DNA of 64,000 bases from Daphnia carinata (GCF_022539665.2 NC_081339.1:4764017-4828016); one strand, 5' to 3'; positions 13,682 through 26,482 are shown, counted from the first letter of the stretch. The notes: generated by a model not told the origin, from the letters alone. Numbers and translations: made by a program.

Positions 13682-15681
13682 CGCAATGAAGGCGGGACAA
13701 AAACATTGCCGCCAACGCACCTTGTCTTCTTCCGGAAATCCGGGATTAAGAGGAGGAAGCACAAACAAAAAAATCTAAGAAAAAAGGAAAAAAAAATGAT
13801 CATGTTGTATTAATCAAGTTGTAGAGAAAATGTCTTGTCAATCATGTCTTGTCTTTGCCATTGGTTTCGAATGCTCTTTCATTCCCCTTCTTCCTCCCGC
13901 CCCCCCCCCTTCGCCGACCATTTTTCGTTTTCTTTCTGAAGCTAAATCGGGTCACGATCAGCTACTCTTTGATCGACAAGAAAAGAAAAATATCGAATCA
14001 AAATCTGAGCCCAATAGGATTTGATTGACATTTTTTTTTGTTCCTTAAAATCAAAGAGAGAGGCGGTCGTTATAATTACAGCGGACAAACGTCAGTTTCG
14101 AATCGATCAAATAAGTTTGGTAATTGATTTTGCCAACGCTCCAATTTTCAGAGTCATTCGCCAATTCAAACACCAAAAACAATTTTCGATATTCACGCAG
14201 TTTGTTTTTAAATTGAAAAAAAAAATTATTATTATTCGTCAAAATCAATGTTTATATCTTACGTGTGCGTGTCGTGTATGTGGCTTTCACCGGCGAATCG
14301 AGTTCCTGTCTCCTCGTTTTCGTCGACACTTTCTATTCCGCCTGCTTCCGTGTCACACGCGTCCGCTTTGGTGTTGTGTGTATTCCTTCTTTTTACCTCG
14401 TTAAAAAGAAGAAGACGAAGAAAAATCTGAAAACAAACAAAAAAAAATCTAGATATTTAGAAAATAATAATTTTCACCCCAGTAAAAAAAAAAAAAAAAA
14501 AAATTGATTAAAGTCTTAGTCTTTAGAATTATCGGTATCTGAGAAAAAATTTAAAAAAAAAGTGCGTTGTAAAAACAGCCGGTTGGTGATTTGATTCGAC
14601 GTCCACGTTTAAGTGCGAAAACGTGGACGTACAAAGCATCTCTTTTCTTAATTAGAAAAACCAATCAAATCACCTTCAACCTGTTTTCTATCAACAGGCC
14701 CCCCCCCCAAAAAAAGGAGCAAAGAAATTTCTGTAAAAGTAGTTGATGGCGTTTGACTGTGCTTTTTTGTTCTCGTGTTTTCGTTTTTACATTCGTGTCT
14801 CGTCGTCGTCAAATTGTGTGGTCATCATTTTCTTATTTCTAAAATTGATGCAAAAATGACTAACAAAAAATGTTGAAATGGCGTTTGAACTGGAATTGGA
14901 ATCGTTTGGTGGAAACGTCCAAACTTCAAGAAAAATCTAAACAAATTTTTGAGAACAGCGCTAGAAAAGAACTGCGAAAATTTCCGCTAGATGAACACAC
15001 GATCAAAAAGAAAACGAAAATAAATTGGCAAATAAAAATACTAATTAGATAATCGATTACTGAATTTTCTGTTTCTGTCATATTTTAGGACCAAAATTTC
15101 GTGTCCCTACCCAATTTTCCAAACGCGTTTTTAAACATGAACTCCTCGCTGACGTAGATTTCTTCTCCACTCCCCTATGCTTCATAAAACTTTTCCAATT
15201 TTTCTCGTCTTGATCGAAGCGATTTAACTATAAGTTCAACAAATAAAGAAAAAAACACGCAAAAAAACACGCAAAAAAACATAATCACATAATCACCTCA
15301 ATGCTATCGTGTATGGTTGGATGACGTCACTGTATTTCGCTGCTCTGGAAAATCTGAAATTTGAAACAAGAAAAAAGAAAGAAATCAAATTTAGATGGGA
15401 AAAACAAAAATGTCGCATGTTTTTAAGATGTACAACAACGGTTCCCACAAACTATATAATCTCGCTAAAAAAAAAATCAACAAAAAAAAAAAACATGTTA
15501 CCAAAAATCCATTTCGTGTCATATGTGCGATGATGTTCAATTTTAGAGGCAGTCAATAAAGTAGTTATTTAAAAAATAAAAAAAACCGCATCCATTTTCT
15601 TTTGAAAACAATTGCATCGTGTATTCGAGTTTCGACGGGCGGAGGAGGGAAGTGTGTTCTTTCGTTTCAACGGGAGATGTC
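13682..15681. other. RGS7 3' UTR, converging on the WSD-like gene
   Basis: About 2 kb of AT-rich sequence after the RGS7 stop. It holds many A-runs, AATAAA hexamers at 15242 and 15555, and no credible coding exon. The next gene runs in the opposite direction and ends at 15682, so the two genes converge tail to tail. Confidence 0.5.
15555..15560 (+). terminator. AATAAA polyadenylation signal, candidate for RGS7
   Basis: AATAAA followed by a U-rich stretch within 20-40 bases, in the expected direction and about 120 bp before the end of the convergent neighbour. Another AATAAA at 15242 is an alternative. Confidence 0.35.
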
Positions 15682-17638
15682 TTAGAGACGGGGCGTGGGC
15701 GGCGGAGTGAGCCGATGGGGCGAGCTGGATGGAGAAGAATGGGGCGAAAGGGGACGACGGTTTTGGACGCCCAATCCGGCTGCTAATTGATGGATCCGAC
15801 GTTCAACGTCATCCGCTTTCACCGGGAACAAGAGTTGATGATGCTGGATGAGGCCCAGTCGGATGGTGGAATCGCCCGTCCAGAGGCAGAGCCGGATGGC
15901 TGTAGACCATCAATATTTCTTTAAACCCATCATCTATCAATTCGATTTTAGGAAAAAAAATATATATATTTATGGTTAAAAAAATAGTTTACGAATTAAA
16001 GGCGTCGGAAATGCAGTCCATTGAAAAAAGGAACCCGAGATTCCGGGTAGAGACTTGGAACTGTCAACAACATCCATTTGCACTGACAAAACGTTCGTTT
16101 GAGCAGCCATTCGGTGCAATGGAAAACAACTGTGTGCCGGAATCGTACGGTAAGATTGGCTGGGCTTTTCCAGCTGGCGTTCAAGTGTTTTCAGAACGAA
16201 CTGTCCATCTTCAAGGCTCGCCGAACCGAGCGGAAGTGTGTAATAATCGTGAGACGAGCCAGCCGTCATTTCCACTTGAAGTATTGCGGCTGAAGTGGCT
16301 TTTTAATTGAATCAAATGGGGCGGTTGTGAATTGAAAGAGCAATCGAAATAAAAGGCAAACGATTAATTACGCAACCTGATTGTTTGCAGCACTGGTTGA
16401 TGGACTGGCAGAGGGCGGCGAGGACAACCTGTGCGGAGGTGGCGCCAGTCAGCAGACATATGCGATCGATGAAGTCGATCGATGGGATCGGATGCGTCCA
16501 CGACACGTGAACGCATCCGCTTCCGGTCACTACAGCTCGCTGTGGAGTATCAAAACTTTTAGAAACTCTGCTGGGTGCAGGGCCATCTCTTTCAATCCAG
16601 CGCTTGTCAAGCGCCTCACGGACGAGTGAGTCCAGCGGATTACACAAGAGGCGATGACATCGGACCAGCAAACAGCAATTACTTGTGCTGGAGAAAACTT
16701 TATCGGGATCGTCGGCCAGCGCTAAAGGAATCAAGTAAACTCTCCAAGGTGGGCGTTGGGTATCCGTTTCTATTCCGTCCGGACGCTGATAAACTTCCGA
16801 CACGTATTCCTTTTGAAACGAACATAAAAACATTTGATTTTGATTCTTTTTTTCGTTTTTTTAGAATCAAAATACTTCCGTACGTGAACAGAGTCTTCCG
16901 TGACGAGCTGGTGCTTCCAAACCGGAGGTAGTTCTTGCACCGTCATTGGGAGTGTACTTGGTTCCGGAATTTTCCATAAATGGATCCAACCAAAGGCTTC
17001 GGCTTTGCGTACAAGTTTCAAAGCGGGTTGATCTTTTACGCAATCTATAATCGATTGCAGGAGCTGCGTCGGACTGGTACCGCCGGAATCGACCAGGTAA
17101 ACCGAGAAGGCCCAAGACGAAGAGTGCCCTTTGTGATTCCGGTTGGCATCATTGTCAAAAGTCACGCAACGGATGCCTTTTCGGCTGGAGTAATAGTAGG
17201 TCAGTAGCCATCTGACGGTCCATTTCAGCACTAAATCAATTTTTAAAATATCAGATCAATTTGTTGTTAAAAATTAAAGTCAATTCCACATCGATCATAT
17301 TGGGAGTTTAAGCGATGACGATGCGAAAATTAAATCACATTTTAATTGAATTGAAATACATTATACCTGCAGAGAGAAGATGGTAAGGCACCAGAGTGAA
17401 GTAAGCAACGAGCAGGAGATTCGTCAGCCACAATCGGACGGTGCCAAATAGGTTCAAATCCGTATTGATTAGTGATTTGAGCCTAGCAAAATGATAAGAG
17501 GCTGCCCGACAAATGATGTGATTAACCTGTTTCAGTCCCGCGCTTTCAGACGGCAGTGGTGGCAGCCGACGGGCTGAATAGCGTTCAATTGCTCTGTACC
17601 TTTTGAACAAAAGGCGAGTTGTTGCCACCGAAAAACGT
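15682..17638 (-). CDS. WS/DGAT-type acyltransferase-like protein, start unresolved
   Basis: Wax-ester synthase/diacylglycerol acyltransferase (WSD) family members transfer fatty acyl groups to alcohols or diacylglycerol. My exon model in coding order is about 17638-17367, 17230-16884, 16809-16377, 16298-16035 and 15899-15682, with matching phases and roughly 510 residues. The N-terminal part has one membrane segment (LWLTNLLLVAYFTLVPYHLL). Family-like blocks follow: PPWRVYLIPLA, the region of the catalytic histidines (VRCHRLLCNPLDSL), and a block ending DRICLLTGATSAQVVLAAL. The expected HHxxxDG reads as HRLLCNP, and the NDV block reads as AQV, so acyltransferase activity is doubtful. The last intron uses a weak GTTCC donor. 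No in-frame ATG is visible at the 5' end. A short exon with ATG at 17738-17728 and a good GTAAGT donor may supply the start, but I could not find its acceptor. Confidence 0.55.
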
Positions 17639-17739
17639 AATGCATAATCAGGGTTAGTTTAGTGCTTTGATAAACATTACAAAATCAGCTATGCACATGG
17701 ATAAATTTTAATATGTAAATAACTTACGTCACTGCCATC

Positions 17740-18358
17740 TTTCTGCCGTTTCCATGGTAATCTGATAATTCGTCAGCTGTCGAAGATTAGATACGTTTCA
17801 CGCGAAAAGGGAATTAAAAAGTGGGAGCCAGACAAATTCATAAGCAATTCAGCACAAAGCAATGTTCTAGTAGAATCACGTGTGAGAACTGTAATTCACT
17901 CAATGCAAATGCCAGAGGGATGGTGCGCTGAATCCAATCAGAGTCCGCATAACCAAGCGCATACTGTCCTTGTTTCTCGTATTGGCAATGTGGTTACAAG
18001 TGAAAAAAAAAAAAATTCGGGACTTTGGGAAAAGAAAAGGGACCCTTACAGAAGCACGTCCACATGACACACTGGCAGCACGATACTAATCAAAGATTGG
18101 AAGCGGATAGCTAATACCTCCAAAATAAAAAATGTTAAGAAATATACGGGTTAGCCTCTCCGCCCCCCTTAATCGAAATGCGACAAAACAAGTGCAAAGG
18201 TCGTCCTGTCCCGATTGCCTCTTCGTCTCCATCGCTTCCTGTAGGTCGGTTTAGATTACACTGGCAACACTGTAAGATCCTTTTTTAAAATAAACACACA
18301 CTGCACGAAAAACATGGATATTTAAAAAAAAAATAATAATGCAACACGTGAAGACAAT
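17740..18358. other. intergenic spacer
   Basis: About 600 bp between the WSD-like gene and the small orphan gene. I see A-runs and no recognisable coding exon, RNA gene or repeat. Confidence 0.5.
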
Positions 18359-18733
18359 TCACTCCCTCATCTGCGTCATGGCGTAGAAATAGATATTGGG
18401 AAGAATGACGATGACAAAGAGTGAAAATGCCACTTTGAGGAAGGCAAGGAAAGCGATCCAGCGGACGAGTCGACTGCGGATAAACATCCGTAGCAACGGA
18501 AATCGCTTGCCATCTGCAACAATGATCTTCGTGAATCCATTGGTGGCGTGAAGCCGATCGCCAATCACCCCGTTCAGCCATATCCGCACGGCCGGATGAA
18601 ATGCTCCGAAAACAGGAGGCAACTTGGACACAAGCGGATCGTTGATCAAATCGGTTCGATTAAACAAGAACGCGTCGGCCATGCTGATCGTTAAACACGA
18701 TGCCACCAAAAAGAAATGTATCAACACTTTCAT
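18359..18733 (-). CDS. small signal-peptide/membrane protein of unknown function
   Basis: An uninterrupted 124-codon frame with an ATG start. The first ~21 residues look like a signal peptide (MKVLIHFFLVASCLTISMADA), and a strongly hydrophobic segment near the C-terminus (FSLFVIVILPNIYFYAM) looks like a membrane anchor. Between them is a short polar region with two possible N-glycosylation or exposed loops. I do not recognise the family. It lies between the WSD-like gene and CutC on the same strand, but eukaryotic spacing gives no operon inference. It may be a complete one-exon gene or the last exon of a longer one. Confidence 0.4.
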   Translation of the reverse strand: MKVLIHFFLVASCLTISMADAFLFNRTDLINDPLVSKLPPVFGAFHPAVRIWLNGVIGDRLHATNGFTKIIVADGKRFPLLRMFIRSRLVRWIAFLAFLKVAFSLFVIVILPNIYFYAMTQMRE

Positions 18734-19202
18734 CGTGTCGCTGTCACGACAAAAAATCGATCCGCACCCACTGGTCGTCTATGAAAGAATACCAACTGTT
18801 TTCTATTTTTACCCTTTCGGCTGCTATTACATCGCCCAACGAATTCAAAAGTAAAATACAGAGTCTGAACCGTTAGGCAAGTCATCCGCAAGGGTTTGTT
18901 TGCTGCACCGCAAGAATGCGATAAAACATTGAACCATATGGTATGCGCTATTACACGTTTTTTTTTATTTTTTGCTACGGTTCTTTGTTAAATTGGCGTG
19001 CAAAGCCGACACTTAACTATCTAGAGTTGGCAACTGTAACAATGTTTTCAAAAAAAACAATTGAATGAATCTTCATTGAATTGTGATAATGTCAACAGGA
19101 AGAGCCGGTAATTAGAGCGTAAATCCAATGAAAAATATGCAAGCGCATGCATGAATACAATAACTATCGTCCCAAATGAGAGGATGACAGACAACAAAAA
19201 TC

Positions 19203-20525
19203 TCATTCTGTTTGAATGCCAATTGGAGCGTGGCCGGATATGGATTGTACAATGAGTTTGACGAGATCTGGAGAAGTAACCCGTTTACGCCCAACTTCCG
19301 GCCCACTACCCATGCGGATTGAATTGGGCCGAGACTCACGCTGTCGACTGGCTGAACCGTGAATCTCCGTAACTCGCGATGCAGACACAATGGAGGAGGC
19401 GTTACCTTCCGTCACACCTGCTCCGGCCATAATGACGATCCGTTCGCCGGCTCTTTCTCGCAAACGGACAATGAGATCCAAACCAGCTTCGGCCGTCTGC
19501 TGTTGGCCGCTCGTCAGAATACGACGAAAACCTAGCTGAATGAGATCCTCCATGGCAACGAACGCATCCGTCGTAACATCGAAAGCCCTTGTGCAATTCA
19601 TAATAAAGCTTTTGTTTTAAATCCCTGTAACAGTTAAATGAGGCCGATTCGCGAATGTTTTCAAATTTTTAAGTGCAAAAAGAAGACGTCGATACAAAGA
19701 CTTTTCAAGTAGTATGTAAATGCTGCTTGAATTTTGTAACTAACGAGCACGTTCGAGTCGAGTGGAACACGACCAAGAGCAATCGAGGACTTACTCTTTG
19801 CCGACTTTCTTTGTCTAACGATGTACAGGAAACGAACTTCAATGTGGAAAGACAATCGATGGGTTTGATTCAGCAACAGCTGGGAAACGACTTGCGGTAC
19901 TGGATGAGTTGTGAAAACCAACCCATCATGGTCGCAACTATCACATTCGCATAGTTTTCAGCCGAAATAATGCAAATTTCATCAACTTAATTCCAAGAGT
20001 TTCCGTTATAATTACTATCAAATGTCGACATTCGACTAACTAAACTCCAGTCTTCTTTGATAATACGAAAATTGCAGCTAATTTAATAACGATTGAACTG
20101 CAGGAGCTTTATCGATCGTGAGCAAACCTGACAGTAAAGAAGACTTACCGGTGGAAGGTGCACGGTAGTGGGTAGGCAGAAGTAATCAATCGAAGGCAGG
20201 CTTCGCGGTCAACAGTGCAGTCTGGACGAAGAACACCAAAAACGAATCCATCAACTTGAACTTCCTTCAGAGAAATTACGTCCTGTTCCATGACGACTAG
20301 TTCGTCTTCGTCGTAGACAAAATCTCCCTCACGAGGCCTTACCATGACGTAAACGGGCAACTTGACGAATTGCTTCACCGATTGAACGAGACCGACCGTT
20401 GGCGTAAGTCCTCCCAGCGACAAGCTGGAACACAATTCCAGCCGACTGGCGCCGCCCAGCTCAGCGTTTCTGGCAGATTCCAAACTATCAACACACACTT
20501 CCAAAAGGCAAAAGGATATATTCAT
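19203..20525 (-). CDS. CutC: CutC family copper homeostasis protein
   Basis: CutC proteins are cytoplasmic TIM-barrel proteins linked to copper tolerance and Cu(I) binding; the reaction is unknown. There are two exons: 20525-20149 (ATG) and 19587-19203 (stop), separated by an intron of about 560 bp with GTAAGT and CAAG borders. Together they give 253 residues, the usual family length. The splice exactly rebuilds the conserved motif TFHRAFD. Other conserved blocks are LEVCVDSLESA near the N-terminus, GGASRLELCSSLSLGGLTP, VMVRPREGDFVY, RRILTSGQQQTAEAG and IMAGAGV. The gene appears intact. Confidence 0.93.
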
Positions 20526-21091
20526 GATCGCTTAAACTACTATTTGCTTTAACTGGATTCACGATAAAGGGTTCTCTTTCAAATTGCGATCTGCATGCCA
20601 CGATAGCAGTCGAAACTTTCCAGAAAGTCGCGTGGTCGGCCATCTATAGTCAAATTTCGAAACTTGTTGCTTCCCACACAATTTCAACGATTAAAAATTG
20701 TGTATATAGCTAGATAAAATAGTTCTTTGTTATTGCAGTTAAACTCGCCATAAAAGCTGAATTCATGCTTAGTTTTCTTTAATAGAATTCCTTTTTAAAA
20801 GTAGTTATGAGTACCACCAAGATCTGTCCAAGGTTTCCTCTTAAATGTGATTCCAGTACACCTAAAACTGCGGTATAAAACCATGAACATGTTTACAGCT
20901 GCTACTATTATAAAACTGTGCAAATAATGTGTGTTAGATAAAATAATTTTTAAAGCAATGGATGCCAAATCTTTTATCAATGGAACTTTGATTTCCTGCA
21001 ACTCCGCTTGATACTTGAAAATAATACGCACTTAATACTCCCCATTTTCCATTTCTTTCCATTCAACCCAACCATACGAAGATTGTACTTT
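20526..21091. other. intergenic spacer between CutC and the P450 array
   Basis: AT-rich sequence of about 570 bp. It contains the CutC upstream region and the 3' flank of the first P450 gene. I see no further gene, repeat or convincing promoter motif. Confidence 0.5.
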
Positions 21092-23493
21092 TCAGTCGGA
21101 GAGGGTTTGTCGGAATTCGATACCCAACGTCGCATGTAAAGGCTGTAGAATTTGGGTAAATCCATCATGGAAACGAAGCTTCTCCTAGATGATTACACAA
21201 AACATTATTCGGTCCACTTACCATCGTAACAAAATGAAATGTATACCGGAGTTTCTTCAACCGGAAAGAAACGAAATTTTTGGATCACAGTGGCAAGAGC
21301 AATCTTCATCTCTTCCATGGCAAATCGCATACCGACGCAGTTACGCGGTCCTATACCAAAGGCCATGAAGGTATAGGGGTTACGGTTGGCTTTATTTTCA
21401 GGACTCCACCTTCAAAATAACAAAAAAGTGGGAAAAAAAAACAAAAAAACAAAAGGAAAATTGACGAAACAGTTAATTCGATTTAAAACGCTGTCTGCTA
21501 GTCTGAACCTGTCAGGGTCGAATTTTTCTGGATCGGGGTAGTATTCTTCCATGTGATGGAGAGCATAGGCCGGCACAGTCACAAGCTGTCCCTTTTTCAT
21601 TTGAATGCGACCATTGTCGTAAGAATAATCTTTCGTGCATTGACGCTCAACTCTGGAACCGCGATTTACAAGCATGAATCGTAAACGATTCACGTCGTCA
21701 TGGCTTAGTATTCGATTACCTTACAAGAGGTGGATAAAAGCGCAGAACTTCTTGAATAACCATCTCAAGATAGGGCATATCTTGGATCATATCATGACAG
21801 ACCTCGCCCTTTAAGGAGAATCGAAAAATTAGAATAAATCCGAATAAATGAACGTGAAAGTTAAACTTGCATATTCTTCCATTTTGGCAATGACAGTGTC
21901 ATACAATTTTTCCTGGATGTCTGGATTCCTTGCCAGTTGAAAGCAAGTGTTTGTCAAAGTGGTTGCTGTCGTGTCGAAGCCGGCCAGCATAAAGAGTGTA
22001 GACTGATTGCCAAATATCGAAGGTAAGTGCTTCGTTGTTTGAAACATTACATAAAACAAATCTATGTTTTTTATACCTGTCCCATTATAATCTCGTCAAT
22101 CTCCTCACGTGTCCACATAGGCACTGTTTTGCCATCTACTTCCTTGGTGAATTCAGAAATAGATTCATTGGCTATTTCAATAAAATCGTGATAATTCTGT
22201 TAACAAAAAGTGAAGTTACTTCAAGTTCAATGTGCGTAAGCATGCATCTAGTATTGCAAACAACACGTAGGCTACCTCTTTGGATTGTGACCTATCACGT
22301 AGCACATCCTCAAGTAAATCGAAAAAGAATTTCATTTCTTTAATGGTAAATAAACGTTCAGCAATGCCGCCGAATATGCTTAGGAAATTGGGAAACACAA
22401 CTGTGCAAAAGAAATTCAGAAATGAAAAGAAACAAAAATGTTTGTGAGACTTACACGGCAATAGGCCAACCGGTGATCTGGTAGTTGGTGGATTCACAAT
22501 GACACGTGCGTTTCGAATAAAAACATCATTCTCGCTACCTAGAGTGTCGATCTTGAAACCAAATGCACATCTTGCTATAACATCCATTGTAAAAGCACTA
22601 AAAATTCTACGAAAAATCAATGGACAACAGACGGTGAAGAGAAAGTGAAGGTTCGAATGCAAAACAAACAATGAAATATTTACAGTTTGGCATCAATCTT
22701 CTCTCCAATTTGTCTGGCTGAGGTAAGACGATCACACAGGTCAGCAACGCAATCATTTATCAGGTTAGACATCTGATGTTTTTATCATGGAATTTAATTG
22801 TTTTAGAATTAAAATTACGCTTACGTTAAAAATTATTTCCCAAATGGTTATTACACGTTTTATTTTGCCGGTAGTGAAGGCCGGTGTAACTGATGAACGG
22901 ACGTCTTTCCATTCTTGACCCTTCATTAATGTCATCCACTTACGCATGACTTTTAGCTTTACTTCCATAGTCTGAGGAAAAGAACGTCAAGATTTAAGAT
23001 TACCATTACACTAAACAAACCATTCGCATTGGGGCTACTCGACGATCGACGAAGTGGTCGAAATCTTTAATGAAAATAGCCTTAATCAAATCCACATCCG
23101 TGATCCAGAGGTTGGGTGTTGATCCGTCAAAATAACCGAATATTTTGCCATATTTTTTCACTAAATCCACGTCGTGATCCGGCAGATTCTAATAAAACAT
23201 TAGTTAATTCAGCACTTTAAAAAGTTATGCATCAGAACTTCCCTTACCGCTTTCCAGATGCCCCACATATTGCCAAAGATGGGGTTTGGTCGAGGCCCAT
23301 TGATTCCTTGTTCAGAGAAGTAATTAAATGAAGCCGTGACATGCCTGTTAATCACCATTAGATAGAGAATATATATTAATGAGTGTAAATTTATTGTAGA
23401 AATTCGGCTTAGGTACTTGTAAATGACGTAAAGCACTGAGATGAATGTAACCACCCAGATCACAGGGGAAGAAAAAACCGCTGACACGTCCAT
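21092..23493 (-). CDS. cytochrome P450, CYP3 clan (array copy 1)
   Basis: A microsomal haem-thiolate monooxygenase. Thirteen exons in coding order: 23493-23417, 23344-23248, 23188-23021, 22971-22855, 22772-22684, 22606-22455, 22400-22276, 22196-22077, 22002-21871, 21808-21720, 21652-21509, 21409-21247 and 21184-21092. Phases agree and give 521 residues. Features seen: an N-terminal membrane anchor (VIWVVTFISVLYVIY), I-helix AGFDTTATT, K-helix EVLR, the FDPDRF block, and the haem loop FGIGPRNCVGMRFA with the cysteine ligand. Exon 9 ends at a GC donor (GCAAGT) where every intact paralogue has GT. The gene is probably of the Daphnia CYP360A type, but the subfamily is inferred. It is the most diverged of the intact copies and lies outside the duplicated blocks. 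Confidence 0.88.
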
Positions 23494-24040
23494 GTAAGAA
23501 AAAGCGCTACACGAAACTGAACGGATGAGGCAAATGAATGCTTCCTTTGTGAGTTGGCCAAGGCCATCGAGGGAAAGCGCTGGCCAAGCCCTAAAATTTC
23601 AGGATGCAGCGACGCATTCGCACATGCCAATGCACTATGCTGACTAAGAATCAGCTGTTTCCACGAAATAAAGAGACTGTTTTTTGGAGCGCTCTCTCAG
23701 GGAGTACCACTATTTTGGGCATGATACAAAACTCCCAGTATAAATGATACGGTGTTTCCAGTGATGTTGAAAAGAGGAAGTAACCTCTTATCCAATCATA
23801 ACGTCTTCATTGGAAAAACACTGACCCTGCTGCTCCTCTGATCACTTAGACAATTTAAATATCCTCATACAACAAAAAAGTAACCAAAGAATAAAGAATA
23901 GATTGACAATGTTCATGCTTTACATTCTGCGACATTGCAAGCGAATAAGGACTTACCAAGGCCAGCTAAAACAACGCAATCTATTAAAAAGTTACCTTCA
24001 ATCAACTAAACTTCATGACAGGACTTGTTTTATTTCAGTG

Positions 24041-26423
24041 TTAACTGGAGTTGCCGCGGAATTCGACACCCACTATTGCGTGAATCGGTTGCAGAACTGA
24101 AACAAATCCATCATCAAAATGCAGCTTATCCTGCAAGGTTGATGAATGCAGAAATAACATTTAAAAACATTGATGTGTTAATAAATAGATTACGTACAGG
24201 GGTTTCTGCAACAGGAAAGAAGCGAAATTTCTGGACCATGGTGCAGACTGCTATTTTGAGTTCTTCCATGGCAAAGCGCATACCGACACAGTTACGAGGA
24301 CCTGTTCCAAACGCCATGTAAGTGTATGGGCTACGTTTGGCTTTGTTTTCTGGTGTCCACCTTGTATGTATAATAATACAGATACGATTAACATACAAGA
24401 AAATAAGTTGTGTTAGTTTCAGACTACCTATCGGGGTCAAATTTTTCCGGGTCGGGGTAGTATTCTTCCATGTGGTGCAGAGCATACGTTGGCACGGTAA
24501 CAATCTGTCCCTTTTTGATCTTGATGCGGCCATTGTCGTAAGAATAGTCCTTGGTGCACTGGCGCTCAATACTAACATATACGTACGTAGATTTGAAAAA
24601 TCAATTACACACTGCTTTTGTTGGCGTTTTGATTACCGTACAAGAGGTGGATAGAAGCGCAACACTTCTTGGATTACCATTTCGAGATACGGCATATCTT
24701 GGACCATCTCATGGGACACGTCATCCTTTAAAAATAAGAAATGAATTTAATCCAAAATCATCCAACTTTGAAATAAAATTTACATTATCTTCCATTTTAG
24801 CAATAATGCTCTCGTACAATGCCTCCTGAACATCGGGATTCTTGGCCAGTTGAAAGCAAGTGTTTGTCAGTGTTGTAGCTGTTGTGTCAAAACCTGCCAG
24901 CATGAAAAGCGACGACTAACAACAAATAACGCGCCAGATGAAACTATCAACGGTGAATAAATATGACAACCAAACGGAAGGAAGTTGCATACTTGACCCA
25001 TTATAATCTCGTCTATGATTTCTCGTGACCACATGGGAACTGTTTTACCATCAACTACCTTCGTAAACGCGGAGATAGCCTCATCGGCCACTTCAATAAA
25101 GTCGTGATATTGCTAGATGCAAGAAAAGCAGCAAACATGTATCCGAGAACCATTTGTCATTATGTGGCAACAACTGGGAGTACCTGTTTTGATTGCAACC
25201 GGTCAGCAAGTACATCTTCTAATAATTTGAAAAAGAATTTCAATTCCTTGGTAACAAACAATCTCTCTGTAAATCCCCCAAACATAGAAAACAAATCTGG
25301 ATACATAACTGTTAGCAATATAGATAAAAATCAAAATAAGTAATAAGAAAAAATCAATTAAACAATCCAGTGGGTATACTCACACGGCAGCAGAATGACA
25401 GGTGATTTGTTGGTCGGGGGATTAAAAATAAACTGTGCATTTTTAATAAAAGGGTCGTCTTTGTTCCCCAGGCTGTCGATTTTTATGCCAAACGCACATC
25501 TTGCAATCACATCCATGGTAAAGGCACTAAAAGTCCTGAAATAGTCGTAAAAGCATTTCAATATTATAAAACACTTGAAAGCAACGAAAGCAATGGAGTC
25601 ATCGAAGTTTTACAGCTTTGCGTCAATTTTCCCTTCGGTCTCCGTAAAAGTCGTTAGACGATCACACAACTTGGCGACGCAATCTTTGATAAGTCCGGAC
25701 ATCTGTTTGTGATTCAGAAAAATAGGTAAAGGCAACATCAAGTAATGGATTTCATTGTCATTATGTTTTTATACGAGTATGTAAATTACCCGTTTAATTT
25801 TGCCACTGGTGAAAGCTGGGGTAATGGACGAACGAATATCTTTCCATTCTTGACCCTTCATTAGCGTCAGCCATTTGCGCATGACTTTGGTTTTGAATTC
25901 AAATGACTGTGAAAGAAAATCGTACAACGAAATCAAACTAAAAAAAAATTAAAAGAGCAAAACTTATTCTGTTACCCTGCGATCGACAAAGTGATCGAAG
26001 TCTTTGACGTACATGGCTTTGATCAGGTCTACATCTGTAACCCAAAGATTCGGTACAGGTCCGTCGAAATACCCGAAAACTTTGCCATGCTTTTTCACCA
26101 ATGCCATATCATAAGCAGGAAGATTCTACATTCAAACTGGCAATGTATTTGCGAAAGGATATCAGGGACAAATCAATTGCCTACCGCTCTCCAGACGCCC
26201 CACATGTTGCCGAAAATAGGGATTGGTTTCGGGCCAGGAATGCCTTGGTCGGAAAAGTAATTAAACGTAGACGTGGCATACCTGTTATTTAAAAGTAGAA
26301 TGACATGGAGGATAAAACACATTAAATATTAAATTTGATAACGTACCTGTAAGCAAAATACAGACAAGACCCGACAGTTACAGCCCAAGTGGCAGGCGAA
26401 GAGAAAATTTCTAACACGTCCAT
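24041..26423 (-). CDS. cytochrome P450, CYP3 clan (array copy 2)
   Basis: Same 13-exon layout as copy 1, from ATG at 26423 to TAA at 24041-24043. The protein starts MDVLEIFSSPATWAV, followed by a membrane anchor. It has FGYFDGPVPNLW, KGQEWKDIRSS, I-helix AGFDTTATTLTN, K-helix QEVLRFYPP, the block FDPDR and the haem loop FGTGPRNCVGMRFA, and ends GVEFRGNSS. I found no stop or frameshift in any exon. It is almost identical to copy 4, including introns and flanks, so the two are products of a recent tandem duplication or have been kept alike by gene conversion. Substrate unknown. Confidence 0.87.
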
Positions 26424-26475
26424 CCCGAAGTGAAATATCACCTACGAATGACCGTATAAGGCAAATGACTCACTT

Positions 26476-26482
26476 CTTTATA
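26476..26482 (-). promoter_or_regulatory. TATA-like box of P450 copy 2
   Basis: On the minus strand the sequence CAATATAAAG lies about 55 bases before the ATG. The same element (CAATATAACG) sits at the same place before copy 4. Spacing would allow a leader of about 25-30 bases. This is a position-based guess. Confidence 0.35.

Noticed and set aside
14470-14510. Long A-run as a retroposon tail
   Set aside because: Runs of this kind are frequent in this AT-rich 3' region, and no retroposed body or target duplication is visible.
17483-17526. A 44-base intron in the WSD-like gene
   Set aside because: The borders look like GT-AG, but removing it shifts the frame and destroys the following hydrophobic segment. 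Reading through keeps the frame open.
24025-24829. Plus-strand frames within the P450 loci
   Set aside because: They are antisense to P450 exons; the minus-strand exons carry the haem-loop and helix motifs.
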